Part shown: piece after piece, positions 1 through 9,109 of the stretch
How the letters are laid out: each line of letters begins with the position of its first letter
Position numbering within the stretch: the stretch's first letter is position 1
Source of the DNA: Paenibacillus xylanexedens
GTDB taxonomy: Bacteria; Bacillota; Bacilli; Paenibacillales; Paenibacillaceae
Assembly: GCF_001908275.1 (NCBI RefSeq)
Contig: NZ_CP018620.1
Location: forward strand, 434,001 to 498,000
Reading direction: 5' to 3'
Length of the DNA stretch: 64,000 nucleotides
The notes under the pieces: generated by a model
Told to the model about the DNA's origin: nothing
The model's database searches: none
What the model saw: only the letters and a program-made list of their open reading frames with translations
Position numbers and translations under genes: made by a program

Positions 1-49
1 TTGTTTGTTGTGCCCATTTGTATATAACCAACTACATTCAGATAAAATC

Positions 50-1486
50 TTAATTGGCTACATGTATTGATTTATCTCCAATAACTTCTTCTTCCGACTG
101 CCAGCATTCCACTTCACCCGGAATATGAATTCGGTCCCGGGTAAAGACGGGATCACGTCCTTCAGCCTTTTGTTTCTTGTAGTCCTTCAACGCTTCGAAA
201 GTCACCTTGGACAGCATCAGAATTGCAATCAGGTTCACCACCACCATGAGCCCCATGAACAGGTCAGCCAGATCCCATACCAGCTGCACTTTGGCTACCG
301 CACCAAACACCACCATCGCGATAACGCAAATACGGTATACCCACAGCCAGACTTTGTTGGATTTGATAAACTCAATGTTGGTTTCTCCGTAGTAATAATT
401 TCCGATTAGTGTACTGAAGGCAAACAGGAACACCATAACCGCCAAGAATCCCGATGCCCATGAACCAATATGTACACTTAATGCTGCCTGAGTTAACTCA
501 ATGCCACCCAGATCGGAACCTTTGTACACCCCGGATAACAAAATAATCATGGCTGTGCTTGTACATATCACTAACGTATCTGTAAGCACGCCAAATGCCT
601 GAATAAGTCCCTGTTTCACTGGATGTGTTGTATCCGCCGTTGCAGCAGCATTCGGGGCGCTACCCATCCCCGCCTCATTGGAGAACAATCCACGTTTCAC
701 ACCGTTCATCAGTGCAGCGCCCAACGTTCCGCCAGCCACCTGTTCAATGCCGAAGGCATTTTTGACGATCAATGCAATCATGGCCGGAAGCTGGGTAATG
801 TTCGCCAACACCACAAAAGCCGCTACCCCAATGTACAATACAGCAAGCACAACGACAATGTATTCCGACGCTTTGGCAATCCGTTTGACACCGCCCATAA
901 TAATTCCTGCAAATACCACGGCCATAATGATCCCTACCGTTAACCGATCCGTTCCAAATGAGTTCTCAAATGCAACGGTAATCGTGTTAGACTGCACCGC
1001 ATTAAAGACCAAACCGAATGAAAGTGTGATGAGAATGGCAAATAAAATCCCCATCCAGCGCTTTCCTAGCCCACGCTCCATATAATACGCCGGACCCCCG
1101 CGGAATCCGCCCTTATCCTTCACTTTATAGATCTGAGCCAGCGTGCTCTCCACAAAACTGGAGGCAGAACCAATAATCGCAATAACCCACATCCAGAATA
1201 CAGCCCCGGGTCCCCCCAGTGCGATCGCCAGTGCAATACCGGTAATATTGCCTGTGCCTACACGGGCCGCCATACTAATACAGAACGCCTGAAAAGGTGA
1301 AATTTTGCCTGGTTCCTTGCTTTTCGGCTCTAGAAGCACCTTCACCATATCTCCAATCATGCGGAATTGCATGAATCGGGTCTTGGTGGTGAAGTATATA
1401 CCACATACTACCAATAGTATAATTAACACTTTGGACCATAGAAAATCATTGAAAATGACGACAATATCTTGTATTGTTTGCTCCAT
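50..1486 (-). CDS. AGCS-family sodium:alanine/glutamine symporter
   Basis: Integral membrane carrier that imports small neutral amino acids with Na+. The 478-residue product has the usual family length and about ten hydrophobic segments. Family stretches visible are PGAVFWMWVIAIIGSASSF near the N-terminus, GGVKRIAKASEYI in the middle and NEAGMGSAPNAAATADTTHP in the second half. I start at MEQTIQ (ATG at 1486), because AAAGGGG lies just upstream; an in-frame ATG ten codons earlier has no comparable site. It is divergent from a GlnL-like response regulator. In Bacillus subtilis GlnL controls a glutaminase/GlnT pair, so glutamine is a likely substrate here (inference), but alanine or glycine cannot be excluded. 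No terminator is visible in the 49 nt that remain downstream. Confidence 0.88.
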   Translation of the reverse strand: MEQTIQDIVVIFNDFLWSKVLIILLVVCGIYFTTKTRFMQFRMIGDMVKVLLEPKSKEPGKISPFQAFCISMAARVGTGNITGIALAIALGGPGAVFWMWVIAIIGSASSFVESTLAQIYKVKDKGGFRGGPAYYMERGLGKRWMGILFAILITLSFGLVFNAVQSNTITVAFENSFGTDRLTVGIIMAVVFAGIIMGGVKRIAKASEYIVVVLAVLYIGVAAFVVLANITQLPAMIALIVKNAFGIEQVAGGTLGAALMNGVKRGLFSNEAGMGSAPNAAATADTTHPVKQGLIQAFGVLTDTLVICTSTAMIILLSGVYKGSDLGGIELTQAALSVHIGSWASGFLAVMVFLFAFSTLIGNYYYGETNIEFIKSNKVWLWVYRICVIAMVVFGAVAKVQLVWDLADLFMGLMVVVNLIAILMLSKVTFEALKDYKKQKAEGRDPVFTRDRIHIPGEVECWQSEEEVIGDKSIHVAN

Positions 1487-1815
1487 CGGTATGCCCCTTT
1501 TTATGGTGTATTTCAAGCACAGAGATGGTCACGTGAAAAGTTTGTACCATTCTGCACAACACTAGCCCCAGACTTCGGGATGTTACTTATACTACAAGGG
1601 CATCTACGAAAATCGACAAATACCTACATGCAATTCCTACATTTATTTTAAAAACGGGCTTTGATCGCCCAAACATTGTCATAGAACCTGACATGTCAGG
1701 TTCTATGCAAGAAGGAAAGGAACGATTACACTGGAACGAGAGTTCATGGCGGAGTTAACCGCCTTTACCATAGATTTATCAATCACACCATTCGCAGAGA
1801 AAGGGAATGACTGAC
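1487..1815. promoter_or_regulatory. Divergent intergenic region with a 28-bp perfect palindrome (1680-1707)
   Basis: This 329-bp gap separates the symporter from the response regulator and must hold both promoters. Its most striking feature is a perfect palindrome at 1680-1707, with half-site CATAGAACCTGACA followed by its exact complement. It is long enough to be an operator for a dimeric regulator or a cruciform. No T-run follows it, which argues against a terminator. The GlnL-like product is an obvious candidate to bind here (inference). I could not assign convincing -35/-10 pairs. Confidence 0.55.
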
Positions 1816-2745
1816 ATGCGTTATTTTATCGTGGATGATGATCCTGGCGTTCGTTCCATGTTGATGGATATTATTGAGGATGAAGGCCTTGGCGATATTG
1901 CTGGGGAAGCTGAGGACGGAGCACATATTCACGCGGAACTGTTGGAGCTGCATAAGGTGGATGTCCTGCTGATTGATCTGCTGATGCCCCAACGAGACGG
2001 GATTCAGACCGTGCGAGCGCTTGAAGGAAGGTTCGAGGGCAAGATCGTCATGATCTCCCAGATCGAGTCGAAAAATATGATCGGCGAAGCCTATTCACTA
2101 GGCATTGAATATTATATTACGAAGCCGATTAACCGGTTGGAGATTCTATCTGTTCTGCGGCTGGTGAGCGAAAGGCTTCGGATGCAGCAATCCATCGCAG
2201 ATATTCAGCGGACATTGCAGGGATTATCCAGTTTGAATTCTACCGAACGTGCTGCGGCTCCGGTTCCGGACAAAACAATTACTACAGCAGGACATTTCCT
2301 GCTGTCCGAGATGGGCATGATCGGCGAAGCGGGTAGCAGGGATCTGCTGGACATGCTGGAATATCTGGAACAGGTAGAGACAGATGAACATAAGCTGTCG
2401 CCCTATACATTCCCGTCCCTCAAGGACATCTTCCAGAACGTAGCGATACGCAAGCTGGGAGACAACGCATCACTCGCAGAGGTGAACAAGGAGATCAAGG
2501 CATCGGAACAACGTGTGCGCAGAGCCATCTTCCAGACTCTGAGTCATGTGGTGTCTCTGGGATTAACAGATTATACACATCCCAAGTTCGAGAACTATGC
2601 ATCCAAATTTTTTGATTTCACCGAAATTCGCAAGAAAATGCTGGAGCTGCAAAACAATGTGGAGCCTTCCTTGTCCCAGACACGCATTAATACGAAAAAA
2701 TTCGTACAGGTTCTATACTTGGAAGCCAAACGATTGCTGCATTAA
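1816..2745 (+). CDS. glnL: GlnL/YcbB-like response regulator
   Basis: Cytoplasmic two-component response regulator of 309 residues. Residues 1-120 form a CheY-like receiver: acidic pocket DDD at 7-9, phospho-acceptor Asp54 in LLIDLLMP, and Lys103 in YYITKPI. The C-terminal half (about 195-300) matches the YcbB/GlnL DNA-binding domain, with KDIFQNVAIRKLG, EQRVRRAIFQTLSHV and LGLTDYTHPKFENYA. I start at the second ATG (1816), since AGAAAGGGA is correctly spaced for it but abuts the ATG at 1807. No partner kinase or glutaminase is present in this window, unlike the B. subtilis glnK-glnL-glsA-glnT locus; only the divergent symporter is retained. A glutamine-sensing role is inferred from the family. 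Confidence 0.82.
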   Translation: MRYFIVDDDPGVRSMLMDIIEDEGLGDIAGEAEDGAHIHAELLELHKVDVLLIDLLMPQRDGIQTVRALEGRFEGKIVMISQIESKNMIGEAYSLGIEYYITKPINRLEILSVLRLVSERLRMQQSIADIQRTLQGLSSLNSTERAAAPVPDKTITTAGHFLLSEMGMIGEAGSRDLLDMLEYLEQVETDEHKLSPYTFPSLKDIFQNVAIRKLGDNASLAEVNKEIKASEQRVRRAIFQTLSHVVSLGLTDYTHPKFENYASKFFDFTEIRKKMLELQNNVEPSLSQTRINTKKFVQVLYLEAKRLLH

Positions 2746-2776
2746 ACAGGTAGATGATTGATATTTAGCAAAACAA

Positions 2777-2852
2777 ACGGGCATGAATATTATGCCGGTA
2801 TGGTACCGCCTCTTCAACCGAGGCTATCCATTCCGGCCATATTCATGCCCGT
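2777..2852 (-). terminator. Long near-perfect hairpin between tail-to-tail genes
   Basis: Arms ACGGGCATGAATAT (2777-2790) and ATATTCATGCCCGT (2839-2852) are exact complements. The pairing continues inward with few mismatches (ATGCCGGTATGG against CCATTCCGGCCAT, then CCTC/GAGG), leaving a loop of about seven nt. On the minus strand the stem is followed by TTTGTTTTG, so it fits a terminator for the Spo0E-like gene. On the plus strand it closes the regulator gene but lacks a T-run. The stem of about 35 bp is much longer than other terminators here. Confidence 0.6.
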
Positions 2853-2918
2853 CTGTACGATCAAGTGTTACTTATCTATGTGATTCGTTCTGTATTTAAA
2901 ATCAAAATCCCTTCGGGT

Positions 2919-3095
2919 TCAGGCCCGTGAATGGTTTCGGCTAATTCGGTTATACTCATTAATCAATTCGTCCAATGCCATAGACTGCCGAATCACATCG
3001 GGATGCCCAAGACCACCCTTGTTATGCTCTACCAGCATATGAAGGTTATGTCTGGCCTTCTCTATTTTATTTTTCAAATCCAAACTCATAACCAT
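2919..3095 (-). CDS. Spo0E-family sporulation phosphatase (small)
   Basis: A 58-residue protein starting MVMSLDLKNKIEKARHNL and ending NRISRNHSRA. The family motif is the helix SMALDELINEYN, which corresponds to the S-Q-E-L-D motif of Spo0E, YnzD and YisI, small aspartyl-phosphate phosphatases that dephosphorylate Spo0A~P. Size and two-helix layout fit the family. GGAGG lies 11 nt upstream of the ATG at 3095; a second ATG two codons on is further away. It is convergent with the response regulator gene and shares the long hairpin with it. Which Spo0A-like target it acts on cannot be told from sequence. The gene is easily missed because of its length. Confidence 0.82.
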   Translation of the reverse strand: MVMSLDLKNKIEKARHNLHMLVEHNKGGLGHPDVIRQSMALDELINEYNRISRNHSRA

Positions 3096-3530
3096 GACCC
3101 CTGATACCTCCTTATTCTGTGAACCATTTTAGTTTTTCCTGTCAATCTATAGTTGGATTAACATATGGCATAGGAGACAAGGATGTTTTGTATTCTTCTC
3201 CAAATTTTGATAAAGATTATTTTATCACACTAGAGCTTATCCGAAAATGGCTGATATGACGCAATTTTAGTGGTAATAACGAGGGTTGGCTTCTAGCGTC
3301 TGGCCTCATCATTCACCGCCAGAACGGATTGTGTCGTAAATGTGTATATTGAAAAAACAAAAAGTCTATTGGTTCAAAAGGTAATAAAATCCCTTTCCAT
3401 AATGGGGTCATTCAGGTACAATAGGGCGATGTGTGTGTCCGGACCCGGCGGATACAAATGATGTAATTTAGAGGATGGCCAACGACGGCCATTGATCCTG
3501 ATTTGATATTATTGGAGGCTTATCATCACC
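3096..3530. promoter_or_regulatory. Intergenic region upstream of the acetate transporter
   Basis: A 435-bp gap with no convincing gene. A plausible promoter is TTCCAT - 16 nt - TACAAT, ending about 100 nt before the transporter start (low certainty). A small inverted repeat ATGGCC/GGCCAT (3475-3480 and 3487-3492) lies in the presumed leader, and GGAGG precedes the ATG. I see no known riboswitch. Confidence 0.35.
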
Positions 3531-4154
3531 ATGCAGACCGATTCACAGACTAAAGTCAAAATTGTTAACGCCGATCCCAGCGCAATGGGATTATTTGGGT
3601 TGGCTATCGTAACCTTGGTCGCTTCTTCCCAAAAGCTTGGCATTACAGAAGGACTTAGCTACGCTATTCCTTGGGCGATCTTCCTGGGTGCTTTTGCCCA
3701 GCTATTCGCATGTATTCAAGATTCCAAACGTAACAACACCTTTGGCACAACGGCTTTTGGCGCGTACGCATTCTTCTGGTTTGCCATGGCTGCCAACTGG
3801 ATGATCAAAATGGGCGTATTTGGCTCCACGCTCGCTGAACAGGCCGATGGCAAGCAGCTCGGATTTGCTTTTGCCGGATACCTCGTATTCACCCTGTTCA
3901 TGACGATCGGTGCTATTGAAGCGAATAAAGTATTGCTTATCATCTTCATTCTGATTGACTTCCTGTTCCTTGGCTTGACCTTTGACGCTTTCGGCGTAGC
4001 TCCTCACATTTTCCACACCATTGCAGCTTATGCTGAACTGGCGATCGGAATTGTGTCCCTGTATGGTACAGGTGCTTCGGTACTGAACGCTCACTTCGGG
4101 TATGCGTTCTTGCCGATCGGCAAACCGTCCGGCATTTTCAAACCCAAGGCTTAA
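3531..4154 (+). CDS. Acetate uptake transporter (GPR1/FUN34/YaaH, SatP-like)
   Basis: Six-helix membrane protein of 207 residues in the acetate/succinate permease family. The N-terminal signature NADPSAMGLFGLAI corresponds to the NPAPLGL motif before helix 1. Alternating hydrophobic segments follow and the C-terminus (KPSGIFKPKA) is short and basic, as is usual. It moves acetate or similar short monocarboxylates across the cytoplasmic membrane. The start is supported by TTGGAGG about 12 nt upstream. It stands alone, closed by a strong terminator, next to an acyl-CoA thioesterase on the same strand; a joint role in acetate/acyl-CoA balance is only a guess. Confidence 0.88.
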   Translation: MQTDSQTKVKIVNADPSAMGLFGLAIVTLVASSQKLGITEGLSYAIPWAIFLGAFAQLFACIQDSKRNNTFGTTAFGAYAFFWFAMAANWMIKMGVFGSTLAEQADGKQLGFAFAGYLVFTLFMTIGAIEANKVLLIIFILIDFLFLGLTFDAFGVAPHIFHTIAAYAELAIGIVSLYGTGASVLNAHFGYAFLPIGKPSGIFKPKA

Positions 4155-4165
4155 TATACAGCAGT

Positions 4166-4204
4166 AAACCGCCAGCGCGCCGGTCCGCGCCTGGCGGTTT
4201 TTTT
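4166..4204 (+). terminator. Rho-independent terminator after the acetate transporter
   Basis: Stem AAACCGCCAG... / ...CTGGCGGTTT, followed by seven T residues. Confidence 0.9.
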
Positions 4205-4322
4205 GCAGCCTGACTTCATTGAATATGTATCTGACCGACACCTATACTAGGGATAATAGACCCAAAAAAGACCCTGCAACACACGAAATGTCACAGCAGC
4301 CATACTGTAAGGAGGAAAAAAC

Positions 4323-4871
4323 ATGAGAGAGATACCGAAACCAACGGAGATGGATCAGGTGGAGAAAAAATATGTACGCGAAACACGTTGTTTCAAGACG
4401 GCACGGGTGTTCCCAACCGATGTCAACAATCATAATACGTTATTCGGCGGCAAGCTGATGTCCTACATCGATGATATTGCATCCATCGCCGCTTCCAAGT
4501 TATGCCGGGTCAATACAGTAACGGCTTCAACCGACTCGGTCGACTTCTTGTACCCTATTAACCCGACGGATTCGGTTACACTTGAATCGTTCGCGTCCTG
4601 GACAGGACGAAGTTCTATGGAGATTTTTGTGAAGGTGATTCGAGAGGATCTGAAGACCGGAGAGAAGAAAATTGCAGCGACGGCATTTCTGACCTTTGTG
4701 GCCTTGGACGAAAATAATCGCAAACTGATCGTACCCCGCATTATCCCGGAGACGGAAGAAGAGAAGAAACTATACGAGACCGCTCCGGATCGGGCGGCCA
4801 TGCGGAAACAACGGCGGGAAGAGAGCAAGAAATTCGCTGACTTCCTGACCGTTACTTATCCTTGGGAATAA
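4323..4871 (+). CDS. Acyl-CoA thioesterase, hotdog fold (YkhA-like)
   Basis: Predicted cytoplasmic acyl-CoA hydrolase of 182 residues in the BFIT/BACH-type hotdog family. Diagnostic is NHNTLFGGKLMSYIDDIASI: the Asn-His-x-x-x-x-Gly-Gly loop and the acidic DD at the start of the central helix. The C-terminal third is charged (KLYETAPDRAAMRKQRREESKKF), as in YkhA-type proteins, which usually form hexamers. AAGGAGG sits eight nt before the ATG. It is a single-gene unit; the following gene is on the opposite strand. The preferred acyl chain cannot be deduced. Confidence 0.88.
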   Translation: MREIPKPTEMDQVEKKYVRETRCFKTARVFPTDVNNHNTLFGGKLMSYIDDIASIAASKLCRVNTVTASTDSVDFLYPINPTDSVTLESFASWTGRSSMEIFVKVIREDLKTGEKKIAATAFLTFVALDENNRKLIVPRIIPETEEEKKLYETAPDRAAMRKQRREESKKFADFLTVTYPWE

Positions 4872-4912
4872 AAACACGCTCAAAAATAACAAGATTGAAC
4901 ACCAGCATTACA

Positions 4913-5869
4913 TTATCTGGACGATGCCGGATAGATGGACACCGCTCTGCTATCCGGCAGTTCGCCACCCATGGAGACACACCACTGTTGGTAGAGGCGA
5001 TATGCTGCCCCACTCTCCAGCAATCCCTGACAAGTGTATATGCCCTCTTCGATGGAATTGACACGCCCCGCCACGTATAAGCGGAAACCTCCATTTAACA
5101 AAACCTGATTCACAAAAGCAATATGACCCTCACCGCTTAATACACTTTCCGCCACTTCAAGCTGCTTCGCAGCCGTCCAGACCAGTTCCGGCACGGGCAT
5201 ATCCAGTTCATAGGCTGCAGGATCAACCAATTCCAACTTCATATCGCCGTCTTCCACAACGTATACGCGGGTTGGCCGATCAATATACAGGTCCTCAGAA
5301 CCTTCCATCCCCTGTACAACATAAGCACGCAGATAGTTAAACCGGGTGAGCAACTTCGCAATCCGATCCAGGAAGGTATTATGAAACACACCAAACACCA
5401 GATACGGTGAATGGTTATAATCAATCAGTTTCTCTGCTGTGTTAAACACCGTTCGAAAGCCCAACTCTTCCCGTAACGGACGAAGCTTACGAAGAGGTGC
5501 GCACCAATCCTCGGAGGACACGTACATGACACCCGAACGCAATGCAGCGCTCCGGGCATCTTCCCGATCCATCTTGTGTGTATCAATGCCCACTTCCTTC
5601 AAAAGTACAGACAACGTGACGCCCCACTTGGGTGGTAAAGGATCACTCCCATGTAAAGTCACCGGCAACCCAGCCGCCGCGAGTACAAATGCAACCGGAA
5701 ACGTGGCCATGAACGACTTTGTCCGTCCATCATAAGGACCCGCGCAATCTAATCCATCCTGAAATATGGAGAAACGTTCCGCACTGTTACGACAAGCATG
5801 AACAAAAGCTTCCAGTTCCTCGACGTTTTCCATTTTCATACGTTCAGCCATTAGAAACGCAGCCGTCAT
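4913..5869 (-). pseudogene. TrpD2/YbiB-like (glycosyl transferase family 3), 5'-truncated
   Basis: Resembles the anthranilate phosphoribosyltransferase-like TrpD2/YbiB family, a DNA-binding paralogue group rather than a true tryptophan enzyme. Recognisable parts are AAFLMAERMKMENVEELEAF, DCAGPYDGRTKSFMATFPVAF, LPVTLHGSDPLPPKWG and RFNYLRAYVVQGMEGSEDLY. Family members carry about 45 more residues before AFLMAER, including the first helices. Here that part is missing, and beyond codon ATG-ACG-GCT at 5869 the frame reads antisense to nirB. The gene therefore seems cut at its 5' end by the same event that removed the start of nirB. An upstream in-frame ATG at 5938 gives a Ser/Pro-rich stretch that is antisense nirB, not a real N-terminus. 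Probably inactive. Confidence 0.7.
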
Positions 5870-7856
5870 TGGAGGTGGATTGCTAGGACTGGAAGCAGCG
5901 CGGGGGCTGCTCAATCTGGGCATGGACGTCACAGTCATCCATATTAACGGTCATCTGATGGACCGGAACCTGGATCTCCCGGCAGGACTGATGCTCCAGC
6001 GTGAGCTCGAAGATCAGGGCATGAAGTTCCTTTTGAACAAACATACCGAAGAAATCACAGGCAAACAACGAGTAAAAGCCATTCGTTTTACTGATCAAAC
6101 GGTGCTTGAAGCGGATCTGGTTGTCATGGCTGTCGGGATTCGCCCTCAGATTGAACTGGCTCGCAATACCGGTCTCGATGTGAATCGTGGAGTCATTGTG
6201 GATGATTATATGCATACCAGCATCCCTAGTATATCTGCCGTCGGCGAATGTGCAGAACACCGCGGTATTGCCTACGGACTGGTTGCTCCATTATATGAAC
6301 AAGGTATGGTGCTCGCAAAACGCCTGGCTGGCGCGGCAACCGAAGGATACGTAGGTTCAGTCACTTCTACCAAACTGAAAGTATCCGGTGTGGACGTATT
6401 CTCTGCCGGACAATTCAAAAACGCTGCGGACACTCGCAGCATTCGTATTCAGGATGACGTTGATGGTGTGTACAAAAAGATGGTGATCAAAGACGGACAG
6501 CTGATCGGAGCTGTATTGTTCGGGGATACCACGGATGGCGCATCGCTGTTTTCCCTCATTAAGAGTGGTGAGAACATCAGTGGTCGGGAGAAAGAAATTT
6601 TGCTCGGTGTACCTTCCGGTGGTTCAGGCTCGGGTCCATCTGTCGCAGAACGAATGGCGAGTATGCCGGATGACGAGATCGTCTGTGGTTGTAACGGTGT
6701 GACCAAAGCTTCCATCGGGGACGCCGTTCTGAATAAAGGCTGTAATACACTCGGTGCAATCAAATCCTGTACCAAAGCTTCCGCTTCTTGCGGTGGGTGC
6801 AAACCTATTATCGAAAACCTGCTCACATATTATGCCGGTGATAATGTAGGTGAACAGACTAAAGAAGGCATCTGTGGCTGTACATCCTATGATCGGGATG
6901 AGATTGTTGCACAGATCAAGGAGATGGGACTCAAAAGCATCAAGGAAGTCATGAATGTTCTCGGTTGGAATGAACCGGAAGGTTGCTCCAAGTGCCGCCC
7001 TTCCCTCAACTATTATCTCGGTATGATCTGGCCGGCTGAATACACAGATGAGCGTGTATCCAAGTTCACCAATGAACGTTATCACGCCAACATCCAGAAG
7101 GACGGTACCTACTCCGTTATTCCACGGATCTATGGTGGTGTCACTTCCCCGGCGGAATTGATCAAGATTGCAACTGTCGCAGAGAAATATGATGTGCCGT
7201 TGGTGAAATTCACGGGTGGACAACGACTCGATCTGCTTGGTGTACAGAAGGAGAACTTGCCAAAGATCTGGGAAGAACTCGATATGCCTTCCGGTTTCGG
7301 GTATGGTAAGGCGCTTCGTACGGTGAAGACTTGTGTAGGTAATACGTTCTGCCGATTCGGCACACAGGATTCCATTGAGATGGGTATTCGTCTAGAGAAA
7401 AAACTCGACAAGATGGTGGCTCCAGCCAAAGTGAAACTCGCTGTCTCTGGATGTCCGCGGAACTGTGCCGAAGCGACCATCAAGGATCTGGGTGTTGTCG
7501 CCATTGATGGCGCTTGGGAGATTCATGTTGGTGGTAACGCGGGAGTCAAGGTTCGTGCAGCCGAACTACTCTGTACGGTGAAGACCGATGCCGAAGTGGA
7601 AGAGTGGACTTATTCTTACCTGCAATATTATAGAGAGAACGCAAAATGGAATGAGAGAACAGCGGCATGGATTGAACGGGTAGGTCTGGATCATGTGAAG
7701 GAAGCTTTGGCGGATCGGGATGTACGTCTCGCTCTGGTCGAACGCCTGGAAGTTACACTGGGTCACACGGTTGATCCTTGGAAAGAAATCATTCAAGACG
7801 AGAAATTGCGTAAAAACTTCACCCCACTGTCCGGTGCCGAGCCGGTAACCCACTAG
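5859..7856 (+). pseudogene. nirB: Nitrite reductase [NAD(P)H] large subunit NirB/NasD, 5'-truncated
   Basis: Siroheme [4Fe-4S] enzyme that reduces nitrite to ammonium for assimilation. About 665 residues remain from AAVIGGGLLGLEAARG, the NAD(P)H-binding Rossmann loop. The first roughly 145 residues, holding the FAD-binding fold of NirB proteins (about 800 aa), are absent. The retained parts look intact: two BFD-like [2Fe-2S] segments (CGCNGVTKASIGDAV with SCTKASASCGGC; CGCTSYDRDEIV with GCSKCRPS) and the siroheme/4Fe-4S cysteines in CVGNTFCRFG and SGCPRNCAEA. The first possible start is TTG at 5880. No promoter is visible, because the antisense trpD2-like gene runs straight into it. The downstream genes nirD, nirC and cobA look complete. 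Real deletion or assembly join remains open. Confidence 0.8.
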
Positions 7857-7872
7857 AAGAGGAGGAACAGCG

Positions 7873-8190
7873 ATGAACAAATTCCGGATTGGACACCTTG
7901 CAGATATTGATGAAAAGGGAGCACGGACCTTCCTGATACAGGATACCGAAATTGCAGTCTTCAAACTGAGCGACGGAAGTCTGCACGCCGTCGAGAATCG
8001 CTGCCCTCACAAGGGCGGCAAGCTGTCGGAAGGCATGGTGTGCGGGACAGCGGTTCATTGTCCTTTGCATGATTGGAAGATTGATCTGCGTAACGGTAAG
8101 GTACACGAGCCCGATGAAGGCTGCTTGAATACCTACAAAACAGAAGTAGACGGCAACAGCGGAGAAATCTACATCACAATTGCGGGTTAA
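7873..8190 (+). CDS. nirD: Nitrite reductase small subunit NirD (Rieske type)
   Basis: Small soluble subunit (105 aa) of assimilatory nitrite reductase. A complete Rieske [2Fe-2S] site is visible, unlike the degenerate NirD of enteric bacteria: Cys-x-His in NRCPHKGG and Cys-x-x-His in HCPLHDWKIDL. AGAGGAGG lies 8 nt before the ATG, and the gene follows nirB by 16 nt, so co-translation is likely. It would partner the large subunit, which here lacks its FAD domain, so the complex may not work as encoded. Confidence 0.92.
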   Translation: MNKFRIGHLADIDEKGARTFLIQDTEIAVFKLSDGSLHAVENRCPHKGGKLSEGMVCGTAVHCPLHDWKIDLRNGKVHEPDEGCLNTYKTEVDGNSGEIYITIAG

Positions 8191-8227
8191 AGGCTAGAGA
8201 TACCCTGACATCAAGGAGGCGTGCGCT

Positions 8228-9109
8228 ATGGATTTTGTTAAACCTGCAGAAGTGCTGCAATCGATGATCGAAGCTGGTGAGAGCAAAGCCAGAATGAATC
8301 GGGTACAGATGCTGATCCGCGGTTTTCTGGCGGGGGCTATCCTTGCCTTTGCAACCACACTGGCATATACCGCTGTATCTCAAACTTCCGTTGGTTTGGC
8401 AGGTGCACTGATATTCCCGGCGGGATTTGTCATCATTATTCTGCTGGGTCTCGAATTGGTGACAGGAAACTTTGCGATGCTTCCACTCGCAGTGTTGAAA
8501 CGTAGAATTACATGGATGGATATGCTCCGAAATTATTTCTGGGTGATCACAGGACATCTGCTCGGATGTGCATTCTATGCTCTGTTGTACGGCTTGACCA
8601 TTACCAAGATGGGTACGGATATGAGCAACCCTCTAATTCAAACGCTGATCCAGACCAGTGAAACCAAAACATTGGGATATCAGCACTTGGGTGGGGCTGG
8701 CATTGTACTGGTCACCATCAAAGCCATTCTATGTAACTGGATGGTCACACTCGGGGCAGTGATGGCAATGACGTCCACTTCTACACTGGGCAAAATCGTA
8801 GCGATGTGGCTGCCCATTACCATATTTTTCGCTCAGGGATTTGAGCATGCTGTGGTAAATATGTTCGTCATTCCGGCAGGCATGATGCTCGGTGCACAGG
8901 TCAGTGTCGCTGACTGGTGGCTGTGGAATCAGATCCCGGTGTTGGTCGGTAACCTCATTGGCGTAGCTGTATTTACAGGCCTCGGTCTATATGCTGCACA
9001 CCACTGGGGGAATCCAGTGAAACTATCGACCAAACTGGCAACCATTCAGGGCGGGCGTTCAGGATTAGCAAGTTCCGATGCTGCATCCAAATTGGGGACA
9101 CGATCATGA
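8228..9109 (+). CDS. nirC: Formate/nitrite transporter family protein (NirC-like)
   Basis: Pentameric FNT-type channel (293 aa, six membrane segments) expected to move nitrite across the cytoplasmic membrane. Family features include FLAGAILAFATTLAYTA in helix 1, GLELVTGNFAMLP, and GFEHAVVNMFVIPAGMMLG. AAGGAGG precedes the ATG. It sits between nirD and cobA, and its stop overlaps the cobA start by four bases (ATGA). That places it in the nitrite operon and makes nitrite a better guess than formate. Confidence 0.9.
   Translation: MDFVKPAEVLQSMIEAGESKARMNRVQMLIRGFLAGAILAFATTLAYTAVSQTSVGLAGALIFPAGFVIIILLGLELVTGNFAMLPLAVLKRRITWMDMLRNYFWVITGHLLGCAFYALLYGLTITKMGTDMSNPLIQTLIQTSETKTLGYQHLGGAGIVLVTIKAILCNWMVTLGAVMAMTSTSTLGKIVAMWLPITIFFAQGFEHAVVNMFVIPAGMMLGAQVSVADWWLWNQIPVLVGNLIGVAVFTGLGLYAAHHWGNPVKLSTKLATIQGGRSGLASSDAASKLGTRS

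Noticed and set aside
1680..1707. LexA or TnrA/GlnR box
   Set aside because: The palindrome contains GAAC...GTTC, but with 12 rather than 4 intervening bases, and lacks the TGTNA-N7-TNACA pattern.
5870..5938. ATG at 5938 as the start of the TrpD2/YbiB-like gene
   Set aside because: The added Ser/Pro-rich residues are antisense of nirB codons and do not look like the family N-terminus.
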